From Bog-756 sp963833585 (GTDB taxonomy: Bacteria > Actinomycetota > Acidimicrobiia > Acidimicrobiales > RAAP-2), in the NCBI GenBank assembly GCA_963833585.1, contig CAWHYF010000004.1, positions 248,001-312,000 on the forward strand: a stretch of DNA of 64,000 bases, given 5' to 3'. A program made the position numbers and the translations under genes. This document shows, one piece after another, positions 1 through 9,120 of the stretch. Every line of letters starts with the position of its first letter. The first letter of the stretch is position 1. Under the pieces are notes generated by a model. The model searched no databases, was not told the origin of the DNA, and worked only from the letters and a program-made list of their open reading frames with translations.

Positions 1-110
1 CCAACCCGCCGTTGACCACTACGCTCATGTGGACTTCGGCCGCCGACGACGCCGTATGCGCAGGTCGATGGTCCGGGGATCGCCCAGCAGTACGAGGGAG
101 TGACGGGAAC

Positions 111-1085
111 ATGACCGAGGTGGGACTGGTACTGGGTGCAGGCGGCGTGGTGGGGCAGGCCTACCATGCCGGCGTTCTCTCTGCCCTGCACCGGTCCGCG
201 GCGTGGGACCCTCGCTCGGCTGACACCATCGTCGGCTCGTCGGCAGGATCGATCACGGGGACGATGCTCCGCCTCGGTGTGGGGGCGACCGATCTGGCCG
301 CCATGGCAACCCGCTCTCCGCTGTCGGAGTCCGGTTCGAAGCTGATCGACCGCATCCTCCCGGACTCCTCGGTGCTCCCCGCTCCCACGCCGGCCTCCTG
401 GCTCAGACCCTGGCGGCCGCCGTCGGCGGCGCTCCTGACCAGGATCGCCCGGCGACCGTGGAGCTTCCGGCCGGATGTGGCGGCCATGACCATGCTGCCC
501 GCCGGCAAGATCGACCTCTCCCAGCGCGCCGCCCCGCTGCATCGCTTCGTCGGAGACCAGTGGCCCGAGGACCTCTGGATCTGTGCCGTACGGCGGGACG
601 ACGGCGCCCGCGTGGTGTTCGGGCGACCCGGCTCACCTCCCGCCTCGCTGGCCGCCGCGGTGCTCGCCTCCTGTGCCATCCCCGCCTACTTCGCACCCGT
701 GACCATCGGGGGGATCGAATACTTCGACGGCGGCGTCCACTCGCCCACCAGTGCGGACGCCCTCCGGGCCCACCATCCCGAGCTGGTGTTGGTGGTTTCG
801 CCGATGTCGGCGGATCGATTTCCCTCCCGGCGGGCCGATGCTCTCATGAGGTGGTCGGCCCATCGGCGTCTCGAGCGAGAGGCCCGCCGCCTCACCGCGG
901 CGGGCTCCGAGGTGATCCGGGTCGAGCCCGGCCCGGAGTGCCTCGAAGCCATGGGGCTGCGTCCCATGGACGAGAACCGTGCGGCGATGGTGGCGGAGGC
1001 CGCCTACCAGGAGACGTCCCGTCGGATCGCCGAGGGGCACTTCGTCCAGCTCCCGGTGCCGGCCACGGTCTTGACCGGCCGGTGA
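111..1085 (+). CDS. Patatin-like phospholipase
   Basis: Predicted 324-residue serine lipid acyl hydrolase. The oxyanion loop GAGGVVG is near residue 9, the nucleophile elbow GSSAG is at about 42-46 (Ser44), and the second member of the Ser-Asp dyad lies in the FDGG motif about two thirds along. These are the complete patatin signatures. The ATG at 111 is chosen because GAGGGAG stands shortly upstream and the family fold starts at once; an in-frame start at 12 would add residues without family character. There is no signal peptide, so it is probably cytosolic or peripheral at the membrane. It is followed 86 bases later by a WS/DGAT acyltransferase, which suggests a shared role in storage or membrane lipid turnover. 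The substrate is unknown. Confidence 0.9.
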   Translation: MTEVGLVLGAGGVVGQAYHAGVLSALHRSAAWDPRSADTIVGSSAGSITGTMLRLGVGATDLAAMATRSPLSESGSKLIDRILPDSSVLPAPTPASWLRPWRPPSAALLTRIARRPWSFRPDVAAMTMLPAGKIDLSQRAAPLHRFVGDQWPEDLWICAVRRDDGARVVFGRPGSPPASLAAAVLASCAIPAYFAPVTIGGIEYFDGGVHSPTSADALRAHHPELVLVVSPMSADRFPSRRADALMRWSAHRRLEREARRLTAAGSEVIRVEPGPECLEAMGLRPMDENRAAMVAEAAYQETSRRIAEGHFVQLPVPATVLTGR

Positions 1086-1171
1086 CCGGCCGGCCGGCCG
1101 GAAGGCGGAGCCGACCCGGTAGTAGCCTTCGACCAGCCGGGGGGCCGACCGCGGCGGAGGAGGTGGACCGG

Positions 1172-2569
1172 ATGAATGTCGACCGAATGAGCCCGCTGGA
1201 CGCCTCCTTCCTGCACATCGAGGACAGCGTCAGCCACATGCACATCGCCTCGGTGAGCGTCTTCAGCGGGCCGGAGCCCCCGTTCTTCGAGCTCCAGGCC
1301 ATGATCGAGCGAAAGCTGGCCCTCGTGCCCCGCTACCGGTGTGTGGTTCGCCACGTCCCGCTCGAGCTCGGCCGACCGGTCTGGGTCGACGATCCCCACT
1401 TCAACATCGAGTACCACGTGCGGCACACCGCCCTACCCTCCCCCGGGGGCGAGGCCGAGCTCCGGAAATTGGTGGGCCGGGTCATGTCCCAACCCCTGGA
1501 CCGGTCCAAGCCGCTTTGGGAGATCTGGGTGGTCGAAGGGCTCGACGAGGGCAATTGGGCGGTTCTCTCGAAGACCCACCACGCCATGGTGGACGGCGTC
1601 TCGGGAACGGACGTCCTGGCCGTGATCATGGATCTCTCCCCCGACCAGGAGCCGGTGGCCCCGATTCCGTGGGAGCCGACGCCGTCCCCCTCGCCGCTCA
1701 AACTCGCGGTCGACGCCTCCATCGAACTGTTGCGCAGCCCCTACGAGCAGTGGCACGCCCTTCGCCACGCGGTCTCGGTGCCACGACAGGCCCTGGAGTA
1801 CGGCGCGTCCGTGGCCCAAGGGCTCACCGCCATGATGGGGCTGGCCCGGCGCACCGCACCGTCCAGCCTCAACGGTCCACTGGGACCTCATCGGCGGTAT
1901 GGGTGGGCCTCGACCACCGTCAGCGAGGTCAAGGCCATCCGGAACGAACTCGGCGGCACGTTCAACGACGTCGTGCTGGCCGCCATCACCAACGGATTCC
2001 GGGAGCTGCTCCTGTCACGTGGGGAAACCGTGGATCGCGTGGTGCGAACCCTGGTCCCGGTGTCGGTGCGTCGGCGCAACGACCGCGGGCTGGCCGTCGG
2101 TGACGGAACGCTGGAGAACAAGGTCTCGGCCATGTTCGCCGAGCTCCCGGTGTCCATCGCTGACGCCCCGGGGAGGCTCCGAGCCGTCAGTCACCAGATG
2201 GAGGGGCTCAAGGACTCCCGCCAGGCCGTCGCCGGTGAAGCGCTGACCTCGATGACCGGATTCGCACCGCCGATGCTTCTGGCCCTGGGGATGCGGCTGT
2301 CCACCCGGATGGCCCAGCACCAGGTCAACACCGTGACCACCAATGTGCCCGGGCCCCAGGTGCCGCTGTACATGGGAGGTCGGCTGATGATCCGGGCCTT
2401 TCCCTATGTGCCTCTCGGTGCCCAGATGCGGATCGGTGTCGCCATCTTCTCCTACAACGGTCAGGTCAGCTTCGGTGTGACCGGCGACTACGACACCACC
2501 GAAGACCTCGACGTCCTGTGCCGGGGCATCGAGGAGGGCATCCGCCAGATGCGAAAGACCGACTCCTGA
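1172..2569 (+). CDS. WS/DGAT wax ester synthase / diacylglycerol acyltransferase
   Basis: A 465-residue bifunctional acyltransferase of the WS/DGAT family, which esterifies acyl-CoA to diacylglycerol or fatty alcohols to make storage lipid. The catalytic HHxxxDG motif is seen as HHAMVDG at about residues 136-142, the PLW motif lies just before it (SKPLWEIW), and the C-terminal NVPGP motif is present. Length and motif order match the family. The start MNVDRMSPLDASFL is the typical N-terminus and follows GGAGGAGG. The upstream reading frame is open back to 458 but only shadows the patatin gene. Such enzymes underlie triacylglycerol or wax deposition in actinobacteria; acceptor specificity cannot be read from sequence. 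Confidence 0.95.
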   Translation: MNVDRMSPLDASFLHIEDSVSHMHIASVSVFSGPEPPFFELQAMIERKLALVPRYRCVVRHVPLELGRPVWVDDPHFNIEYHVRHTALPSPGGEAELRKLVGRVMSQPLDRSKPLWEIWVVEGLDEGNWAVLSKTHHAMVDGVSGTDVLAVIMDLSPDQEPVAPIPWEPTPSPSPLKLAVDASIELLRSPYEQWHALRHAVSVPRQALEYGASVAQGLTAMMGLARRTAPSSLNGPLGPHRRYGWASTTVSEVKAIRNELGGTFNDVVLAAITNGFRELLLSRGETVDRVVRTLVPVSVRRRNDRGLAVGDGTLENKVSAMFAELPVSIADAPGRLRAVSHQMEGLKDSRQAVAGEALTSMTGFAPPMLLALGMRLSTRMAQHQVNTVTTNVPGPQVPLYMGGRLMIRAFPYVPLGAQMRIGVAIFSYNGQVSFGVTGDYDTTEDLDVLCRGIEEGIRQMRKTDS

Positions 2570-2656
2570 CCGGATCGGCGGGTGCCCGCCGCCGCCGTCA
2601 CCTCGACCTCATGGATCGAAACGGTCCGGCGCCGGACGGGAGCGGCATCGTCGACC

Positions 2657-2681
2657 CGGCCCGGGTTCAGGTTCCGGGCCG
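2657..2681. terminator. GC-rich hairpin between convergent genes
   Basis: A perfect 8-bp inverted repeat (CGGCCCGG at 2657-2664 and its complement at 2674-2681, 9-base loop) lies between the convergent WS/DGAT and XRE genes. A 14-bp palindrome at 2624-2637 lies just before it. There is no T-run, so a bidirectional terminator is inferred from position and stem strength only. Confidence 0.4.
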
Positions 2682-2756
2682 ACGCTCCTCCGCGGCCGGG
2701 GCTCCGAGCAGACCTGGTCGGGACCGACCCCGATGGCCGCAGTGGGTGATGCTGAC

Positions 2757-3164
2757 TCATGTCCGATCGTCGTTCCAACCGAGCTCATCGGCCAACAAGA
2801 GCAGCACCTTGTTGGGCAGCCGCTCGCCTCGCTCGAGGAGCTTGAGGCAGCCCTGCACGTAGGTCTTGCGAGCATCTTCGACGTCGCGGGAAGGGACGCG
2901 GCCGGCGGCCGGGGCCCGGATCCCGATGATCTCGGCCAGGTCGGTCGATTGGTGGCCATCCCGGTCATCGTCGAGGAGTGATTCGAGGATCCGGAGCATG
3001 TAGCGCCTGGGTGGTGATCCCTGTTCCCACCGGGCCACCGACTGCTGGGTCACCCCCAGCTGATCGGCCAGTTCCCTCTGGGTCAACCCGTTCTCCAAAC
3101 GGTGGGAGCGAATCCGTCCGGCCAGCGAGTTGGGGGACCCTACCGAGTACTCATTTGTATCCAC
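2757..3164 (-). CDS. XRE-family transcriptional regulator
   Basis: A 135-residue protein with an N-terminal Cro/C1-type helix-turn-helix at about residues 15-50 (LTQRELADQLGVTQQSVARW), followed by about 80 charged residues that could form a helical dimerisation region of unknown family. The start is GTG at 3164. The gene is divergent from the YjbR-like gene, and a perfect 8-bp inverted repeat (3236-3255) lies in the shared upstream region and is the obvious candidate operator. Function is inferred as an autoregulatory DNA-binding protein; its other targets are unknown. It could also be the antitoxin-like half of a pair, but no toxin gene adjoins it. Confidence 0.85.
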   Translation of the reverse strand: MDTNEYSVGSPNSLAGRIRSHRLENGLTQRELADQLGVTQQSVARWEQGSPPRRYMLRILESLLDDDRDGHQSTDLAEIIGIRAPAAGRVPSRDVEDARKTYVQGCLKLLERGERLPNKVLLLLADELGWNDDRT

Positions 3165-3471
3165 TGCTTGTCAAGCCTAGTCACCGCCGTGGATCCCCAC
3201 AAGGGCCGGGCGTGCGGTGCCGAGTAAACGGTATCGAACTACATTGCTGTAGTTCACAAGGGAGCGGTACGAGTCGAAAACGGAGTGGCCCGGTCCCCGT
3301 TCCGCCCGTCCCGGCCGGCCTGCCCCACCCATCCGCGGCGGCCGGTGCAACCTGATCACTGAGCGAACACCTGCGCCGGACGGGGGTTGCCGGCCCGAGC
3401 CAGTGGTCGGCTGCCCCGGGCGAGCCGAGGCGGGCCGATTTCGGGTCTGCCTGCCGTGGCAGACTCGGCGG
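3165..3471. other. Divergent intergenic region
   Basis: This 307-base gap between the XRE regulator and the YjbR-like gene has no convincing gene. Its one distinct element is the inverted repeat at 3236-3255. Confidence 0.6.
3236..3255. promoter_or_regulatory. Perfect inverted repeat, likely XRE operator
   Basis: GAACTACA-TTGC-TGTAGTTC is an 8-bp perfect inverted repeat with a 4-base spacer. It is AT-rich compared with its surroundings and lies 72 bases upstream of the XRE gene. The size and symmetry suit a dimeric HTH protein. Assignment to this regulator is inference from position. Confidence 0.55.
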
Positions 3472-3906
3472 GTGTCCGATGGGAGCCGGATGGCGCGGAT
3501 CGACGACGTGCACCGCCTCGCCACGGGCATGCCGCACGTCACCGTGGTCAAGGGCTCGGGTGACAATCCCGTCTACCAGGTGGGCAACAGGTCGTTCATC
3601 TTCTTTCGAAATCCCCGACCGGACGCCGTCGATCCGGAGACCGGCGAACGCTATCCGGATGTCATCGTCCTCTGGGTGCCCTCGGAGGCCGACAAGCAGG
3701 CCCTGACCCAGGACCGGGCATCACCGTTCTTCACGACCCAACACTTCGACGGCCACCCCTCCGTGCTGCTGCGGGCCAGCCGGATCGGGGAGCTCACCCG
3801 GCAGGAGTTGACCGAGGTCATCGAGGATGCCTGGCTGTCCCGGGCCTCGGCCTCCCGAGCGAAGGCCTGGTTGGCCGCCCACCCCGAGGAGGGAGCGGAG
3901 GGATGA
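3472..3906 (+). CDS. MmcQ/YjbR-like DNA-binding family protein
   Basis: About 144 residues from GTG 3472; a second possible start is ATG 3490 (MARIDDVHRLA). It has the YjbR/MmcQ double-wing layout: an early 'xxLPHVTxxxG'-like segment, a central strand with VGNRSFIFFR, and a C-terminal helix with EVIEDAWLSRA. Family members have a CyaY-like DNA-binding fold but no agreed cellular role. Its stop overlaps the start of the metallophosphoesterase gene (ATGA), so the two are probably translationally coupled. Function is otherwise unknown. Confidence 0.8.
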   Translation: MSDGSRMARIDDVHRLATGMPHVTVVKGSGDNPVYQVGNRSFIFFRNPRPDAVDPETGERYPDVIVLWVPSEADKQALTQDRASPFFTTQHFDGHPSVLLRASRIGELTRQELTEVIEDAWLSRASASRAKAWLAAHPEEGAEG

Positions 3907-4736
3907 CCGGACACCTGCTCATCCAGATCTCCGATATCCATCTGATGCCCAACGGCGAGCTGCTCCACGGCGTCAGCCCGCGGGAGCACCTGCTCCAGGT
4001 ATTTGCCACCCTCGACGAGCACGAGGTGGAGCCGGACGTGTTCGTCCTCACCGGCGACCTGGCCGACTCCGGTGATCCGGAGTGCTACGCGGACCTGGCC
4101 CAGATCATGGACGACCGGGCCCGTGGTGCGACCGTGGTCTACCTTCCCGGCAACCACGATCGGCGGGCGGCCTTCCGGCAACATCTGCTCCGCACCACGC
4201 CCAGCTCCGAGCCGGTCAACCAGGTGCACTGGCACACCGACCTGCGGATCGTCTCGCTGGATTCGTCGGTGCCGGAGGCAGAGCACGGGCGGCTCGAGGA
4301 GGAGACGCTGGACTTCCTCGCCGACCAGCTCGCCACTCCCGCCCCTGGCGGAACGATCGTGGCCGTCCACCATCCCCCCATCCGGTCGCCCATCCTCCCG
4401 ATGGATCGGATCAGGCTCCTCCAACGAGACGAGTTCGCACAGGCCGTGACGGGAACCGATGTGCGGCTGGTCATCTGTGGTCACAACCATCACGAAGGTC
4501 TCGGCTCGCTCGGTCCGGTACCCGTGTGGGTGTCGCCTTCCTCCGCCTACCGGCTCGACGTGCTGAGCCGGGATGCAACACAGGATCGCCGGGGCTGCGC
4601 CGTCAGCCGGATCGACGTCGACCAGGACGGTGCGGCGGTGAGCGTCATCGTGGTCGCCGACGACCCGGTACCTCCCTCCTCCGCCCGACCCCACGTCGAC
4701 CCGCCGGGAGACCCGGTCGGTCCGGGGACGGGCTGA
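3903..4736 (+). CDS. CpdA-like metallophosphoesterase (class III cyclic nucleotide phosphodiesterase type)
   Basis: A 277-residue calcineurin-like phosphoesterase. All metal-site blocks are present: DIH (D11, H13), GD (D52), GNHD (N85, H86), HHPP in the middle, and GHNHH towards the C-terminus. This pattern matches CpdA/Icc enzymes, which hydrolyse 3',5'-cAMP or other phosphodiesters at a dinuclear metal centre. The start ATG overlaps the preceding stop (ATGA). Two predicted class III cyclases occur in the same window (9121-9792 and 59971-60777), so a role in cyclic-nucleotide turnover is plausible but not shown; many relatives prefer other substrates. Confidence 0.88.
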   Translation: MTGHLLIQISDIHLMPNGELLHGVSPREHLLQVFATLDEHEVEPDVFVLTGDLADSGDPECYADLAQIMDDRARGATVVYLPGNHDRRAAFRQHLLRTTPSSEPVNQVHWHTDLRIVSLDSSVPEAEHGRLEEETLDFLADQLATPAPGGTIVAVHHPPIRSPILPMDRIRLLQRDEFAQAVTGTDVRLVICGHNHHEGLGSLGPVPVWVSPSSAYRLDVLSRDATQDRRGCAVSRIDVDQDGAAVSVIVVADDPVPPSSARPHVDPPGDPVGPGTG

Positions 4737-4948
4737 CCGGGAGGCCCGAGGAGGCGGGCGGCCACCGGGGTGACAGGGAGCAGGGTTCGTTGGCCCGCGG
4801 ATCCTCCAGTCACCCGCCGGATCCCCTCCGTCTCCATGGCGATGTCGCCTCCCCGTGGCCGGCGATCGCCTCGGTCACCCCCGCCCAGTCCCCCGAACGC
4901 CCCACCGACGCCCCGCTCACCACCGGCGTCGGGAGCACCGGTGCACGC

Positions 4949-7939
4949 TCAGTCGACCTCGAAGCGGAGCGTGACCAGCTCGAACGGGCGGAGGTCGAGC
5001 TCCACCCGACCTCCACGGCTCGCCATCGGGGACACCGTGCGCTCGAGGAGGTCGGTCCGACTCACCGTGGTGTACGGGTGGTGCAGCGTCACCCCGACGG
5101 GACCGCGGGACCCCCAGACCTCGCACAAGCGAACCACGATGGCGTCGGCGCGGTCGGCCCACTTGATCGCCTCGATGCTCACGCCGGGTCGGTCGATGCT
5201 GATCAGCCGCCCCTCGCTGCGACCGGACACGAAGGACACCGGTAGGTTGAAGTGCTCCGCCTGGGTGATGACGCCGTCCGGGGCCCGAAGGTCGCCGGCA
5301 TGAGGGAGGAGTGCGTAGGCGAAGCGATGCTCGCCCTGGTCCGCCTCGGGATCGGGGAACCCGGGACCCCGCAGGAGCGAGAGCCGCATGATGCTGCCGC
5401 GGATGTCGTATCCGTACTTGCAGTCGTTGAGGAGGGCTACCCCGTAGCCGGGTTCGCTCAGGTCGGCCCACCGGTGCCCACAGACCTCGAATCGAGCCGC
5501 GTCCCAGCTGGTGTTGGTCACGGTGGGCCGCTCGATGTGGCCGTGCTGGATCTCATAGGTGGCACGCGTCGAGCGGACCGAGACGGGGAAAGCCACCTTC
5601 AGGAACCGGTGGCGCTCGTGCCAGTCGACCCCGGTGCGGAACTCCAGTCGTCGCGATCCCGCGGCCAGGCGCATGGTCTGGTCGATGGTGGAGCCTCCGA
5701 AGGTCCGCACGAACCGGACGCCGGCCCGCAGCGGATGGCGCTCGACGATCTCGATCGAGTCCACCGCCACGAGATCGGAGACCTGGTCCAGGTACGAACG
5801 GTCGACGTCCCAGGCGTCGAAGGCCGGAGGGTGGTCCTCGTGGATCTGGAAGAGGTTGCCCCGGGTGCCGACGGCGAGCACCTCACGACCTTCGGCCAGG
5901 TCCAGCACCGAGGTCAGCAGGCCGTCGGCGTCCCAGGAGACTCGCAGGAGGCCGTTGTCCAGCCAACCGTCACCGATGCTCACCGGATCGGGTCCGGCTG
6001 GGTTCGGCCCGGCTCCCACCGTCGACCACCCACACGCCGGGGCGGCGACCACGCCCAGGGTGCCGTCGGGGAGGTCGGTGACCTCGGTCCGCTCGTACGA
6101 CGAGGGATTGAACGCCACCAGGCCGTCGGCCGGGCGGTCTCCGGCCAGCAGGGACTGGGCCTCGGCGATGACGGAGTCGGCCGTGTCGATGACCTCGCCG
6201 ATACTCCGGCGGGTGTCCTCGTAGACCCAGTGGATGCTGGAACCCGGGAGGATGTCGTGGAACTGCTGGAGCAAGAGGCACTTCCACGCCGGCTCGAGGA
6301 CCTCACGGCGATCGAGGGACGCGGCCACCGACCACAGTTCGGCGCACCGGAGCGCCTCCTCCCCGCGGCGGTTGGCCAGCTTGACGTCGGCATGGGTGGT
6401 GAGCGTGGCCCGATGGGCCTCGAGGTAGAGCTCGCCGACCCAGGTCGGGAGATGGTCGGACTCGTGGCGCAGGCGGTCCAGGAACCCTCCGACGGTGCCG
6501 ATCTCGACCCGGGGCAGGCCCCCGAGATCGGCCATCCGGCGGTGGCGCTCGACCATGGTGGCGGTGGGTCCGCCGCCGCCGTCGCCGAAGCCGTAGGGAT
6601 ACAGGTGCAGTGCCGCGCCCTCGGTGTCGCCCACGCGGTCCAGTCCGGCGGCCACCTCGGCCGCAGAAAAGTCCCCGTTGTAGGTGTTGGCCGGGGGGAA
6701 GTGGGCCAAGAGCCGGCTGCCGTCGTGCCCCTCCCACCAGAACGTGGTGTGGGGGAAGGGGTTGGTGTCGTTCCAACTCATCTTCTGGGTGATCAGCGCG
6801 GTGACGCCGGCCTGACGGGCGATCTGGGGTAGGGCGGCCGAATAGCCGAAGACGTCGGGGATCCAGAGCTCGTGGGTCTCGACCCCGAACTCCTCGGCGA
6901 AGAACCGCTTGCCGACCACCAGTTGGCGAACCAGGGACTCGCCCGAGGGGATGTTGCTGTCCGGTTCGACCCACATTCCCCCGACCGGTTCCCACCGCCC
7001 ACTCCGGACCTGCTCGGTGATCCCCCGGTAGATCTCGGGGTACTCGTCCTTCATCCACTGGTACTGGACGGCCTGGCTGCACACGAAGCGGTGCTCGGGG
7101 TAGCGCTCGAGGAGGCGGAGCTGATTGGAGAAGGTCCGGGCGCACTTGCGCCTCGTCTCCCGGACCGGCCACAGCCAGGCGCAGTCGATGTGGGCGTGGC
7201 CCACCGCCACGACCGAGTGGGGGGAGGAAGTGGACACATCGAGAACCGGGGCGAGGCGGGCCAGGGCGGCCGCCACCGATCCGGCGACGTCGCCCGGGTC
7301 GACGAGCTCGCGGGCGGCGTCGAGCGCCCGGGTGATCTCCACCGATCGATCCGGGACCAGATCGGCCAGCTCGAGCAGGACGCGCATGTCGAAGTACAGA
7401 CCTTCGACACGCCGATCCACCACCGCGAGCTCCGCCGTCTCGAGGACGTACAGGGGCTTGCCGCCGTAGTCGGGCATCAACAGCGGCCAGTCGGCCAGGA
7501 CCCACGGAGGGATGGGGTTGGCCGCCGCTTCGACGAAGAACTCGACCGGCTCGCCGCCCCGCGCCTCGTGGGTCAGCACGAACTCCCGGTGCCGGTGGTG
7601 CAGACCCTGCACCGGGCGGGCCCGGGCGTCCCAGATCTGGCCTTCAGCGGTGAAACCCACCATCTGGTCCCCCCCGAGGTGGATGAGGGCCGCCACCTCG
7701 GTCCCGATCCAGTCCCCGGGGATCGAACCCCGGAACCGGAACCAGGTGGTGTCCCACGTGCCTCCCCACGGGTCGCCCACGCTGAAGGGCAGGAACGCTC
7801 GTTGCGCGGCGTCTGCGAACGGTACGGGCTCACCGCGCAGGTGGTGGGCCGCCACCTCCAGCGGGAGGCGGTGGCCGTAGATGGCCGGGCGCACCACGGA
7901 CTGCAGAAATCGCCGGAACGAACGGGGATCGTCGGCCAT
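4949..7939 (-). CDS. Glycoside hydrolase family 38 alpha-mannosidase
   Basis: A 996-residue retaining alpha-mannosidase. The N-terminal domain has the GHAHIDCAWLWP zinc site and the catalytic nucleophile Asp362 in WIPDVFGYS. Next come the middle helical region with the QQFHDILPGSSI segment and the long beta-sandwich C-terminus. Length and domain order match bacterial GH38. No signal peptide is seen, so it acts in the cytosol, probably on imported or recycled mannose oligosaccharides. ATG 7939 (MADDPRSFRRF) is preferred; the frame extends to 8038 but the extra residues are proline/arginine-rich and look non-coding. The gene is convergent with the CpdA-like gene and divergent from RNase Z. Confidence 0.95.
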   Translation of the reverse strand: MADDPRSFRRFLQSVVRPAIYGHRLPLEVAAHHLRGEPVPFADAAQRAFLPFSVGDPWGGTWDTTWFRFRGSIPGDWIGTEVAALIHLGGDQMVGFTAEGQIWDARARPVQGLHHRHREFVLTHEARGGEPVEFFVEAAANPIPPWVLADWPLLMPDYGGKPLYVLETAELAVVDRRVEGLYFDMRVLLELADLVPDRSVEITRALDAARELVDPGDVAGSVAAALARLAPVLDVSTSSPHSVVAVGHAHIDCAWLWPVRETRRKCARTFSNQLRLLERYPEHRFVCSQAVQYQWMKDEYPEIYRGITEQVRSGRWEPVGGMWVEPDSNIPSGESLVRQLVVGKRFFAEEFGVETHELWIPDVFGYSAALPQIARQAGVTALITQKMSWNDTNPFPHTTFWWEGHDGSRLLAHFPPANTYNGDFSAAEVAAGLDRVGDTEGAALHLYPYGFGDGGGGPTATMVERHRRMADLGGLPRVEIGTVGGFLDRLRHESDHLPTWVGELYLEAHRATLTTHADVKLANRRGEEALRCAELWSVAASLDRREVLEPAWKCLLLQQFHDILPGSSIHWVYEDTRRSIGEVIDTADSVIAEAQSLLAGDRPADGLVAFNPSSYERTEVTDLPDGTLGVVAAPACGWSTVGAGPNPAGPDPVSIGDGWLDNGLLRVSWDADGLLTSVLDLAEGREVLAVGTRGNLFQIHEDHPPAFDAWDVDRSYLDQVSDLVAVDSIEIVERHPLRAGVRFVRTFGGSTIDQTMRLAAGSRRLEFRTGVDWHERHRFLKVAFPVSVRSTRATYEIQHGHIERPTVTNTSWDAARFEVCGHRWADLSEPGYGVALLNDCKYGYDIRGSIMRLSLLRGPGFPDPEADQGEHRFAYALLPHAGDLRAPDGVITQAEHFNLPVSFVSGRSEGRLISIDRPGVSIEAIKWADRADAIVVRLCEVWGSRGPVGVTLHHPYTTVSRTDLLERTVSPMASRGGRVELDLRPFELVTLRFEVD

Positions 7940-8141
7940 GGTTCCCAGTCTGCCAGTCTCGATCCGGGGACTCCGCGCCGGCGGTCGGGCCGGCGCCCAC
8001 CGGTGGCGCGGCGGACCCGGAACGACCCCGGAGTCCACCGGTCCCGCTCGGGCCGGCTCCCGGGGTGGACGACGCGACGATCCATCGCCGCCCCCGCCGC
8101 CCCCCGACGAAGGCCGGGTTCGGCCCCCTAAGGTTCCCGGT

Positions 8142-9071
8142 ATGGCGGCACGCGAGCTCGTCGTGCTCGGGACGGCCAGTCAGGCTCCGACCCGGTACCG
8201 CAACCACAACGGCTACCTGCTGCGGTGGGAGGGGCGATCGATCCTGGTCGACCCCGGGGAAGGCACGCAGCGCCAGCTGCTGCTGGCCGGTTGCTCCCCG
8301 TGGCCGATCGGGGACATCTGCATCACCCACTTCCACGGGGACCACTGCCTGGGCCTGCCCGGGATCCTGCAACGGCTCTCCCTCGACGGGGTGACCCACC
8401 CGGTACGGGTCCTGTTCCCGGCCAGTGGCACCGAATACTTCGAGCGGCTGCGGCACGCCTCGGTCTTCCACGATCGGATCGACGTACGGCCGGTGCCGGT
8501 GGAGAGCGACGGGCCAGTCGTGGCCGATGCCGCATTGACCATCACCGCAGTCCGACTGGACCACCAGCCCGAGACGTTCGGCTGGCGCATCGAGGAGCCC
8601 GACGGTCGTCAACTGCTCCCCGACCGGCTGGAGGCGGCCGGAGTCAGCGGTCGGTCAATCGGTGAGCTCCAGCGGGTCGGCTCGGTGGTGGCGGCCGGGG
8701 GCCGGGTGACGATCGAGGAGATGTCGGTGGTCCGCCGGGGACAACGGGTGGCCTTCGTCATGGACACCGGGGTGGGCGATGCCGCGGTGCAGCTGGCGGC
8801 CGGGGCCGACCTCCTGGTCTGCGAGTCGACGTTCGCCGAATCGGAGGTGGGGTTGGCCCGGCGCTGGAAGCACCTGACCGCCGTCGATGCCGCCCGGATC
8901 GCCCGAGATGCCGGTGCCCGTCGGCTCGTCCTGACCCACTTCTCCCAGCGCTACCCGGACACCGCGCCGCTGGTGGACGAGGCGGCCGCCGTCTTCCCCG
9001 ACGTGGTCGCCGCCGAGGACCTCCTCCGGGTCCCGGTGCCGCGGCGAGTTCGTTCCCTGGGCTCCCACTGA
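8142..9071 (+). CDS. rnz: Ribonuclease Z (tRNA 3' endonuclease)
   Basis: A 309-residue metallo-beta-lactamase-fold endonuclease that trims the 3' trailer of precursor tRNAs. The zinc motif HFHGDH is at about residues 63-68, the N-terminal LGTASQAPT loop is the RNase Z type, and the later His ligands appear in MDTGVGD and LTHFSQRY. The length fits the short bacterial ElaC/RNase Z form. ATG 8142 gives the canonical N-terminus (MAARELVVLGTAS). It is convergent with the cyclase gene. It stands alone rather than in an operon. Confidence 0.93.
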   Translation: MAARELVVLGTASQAPTRYRNHNGYLLRWEGRSILVDPGEGTQRQLLLAGCSPWPIGDICITHFHGDHCLGLPGILQRLSLDGVTHPVRVLFPASGTEYFERLRHASVFHDRIDVRPVPVESDGPVVADAALTITAVRLDHQPETFGWRIEEPDGRQLLPDRLEAAGVSGRSIGELQRVGSVVAAGGRVTIEEMSVVRRGQRVAFVMDTGVGDAAVQLAAGADLLVCESTFAESEVGLARRWKHLTAVDAARIARDAGARRLVLTHFSQRYPDTAPLVDEAAAVFPDVVAAEDLLRVPVPRRVRSLGSH

Positions 9072-9120
9072 GCCCAGCGGTCCCGCCGGCACCCGCGAAC
9101 ACCGGTTCCCGCCGCGGCCC

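Noticed and set aside
458..1171. Long upstream extension of the WS/DGAT reading frame
   Set aside because: It lies over the patatin gene in another frame and is Arg/Pro-rich; family homology begins at 1172.
5252..8131. Long plus-strand frames opposite the GH38 gene
   Set aside because: They are antisense shadows with Val/Gly-rich, family-less translations; the minus strand encodes a full alpha-mannosidase.
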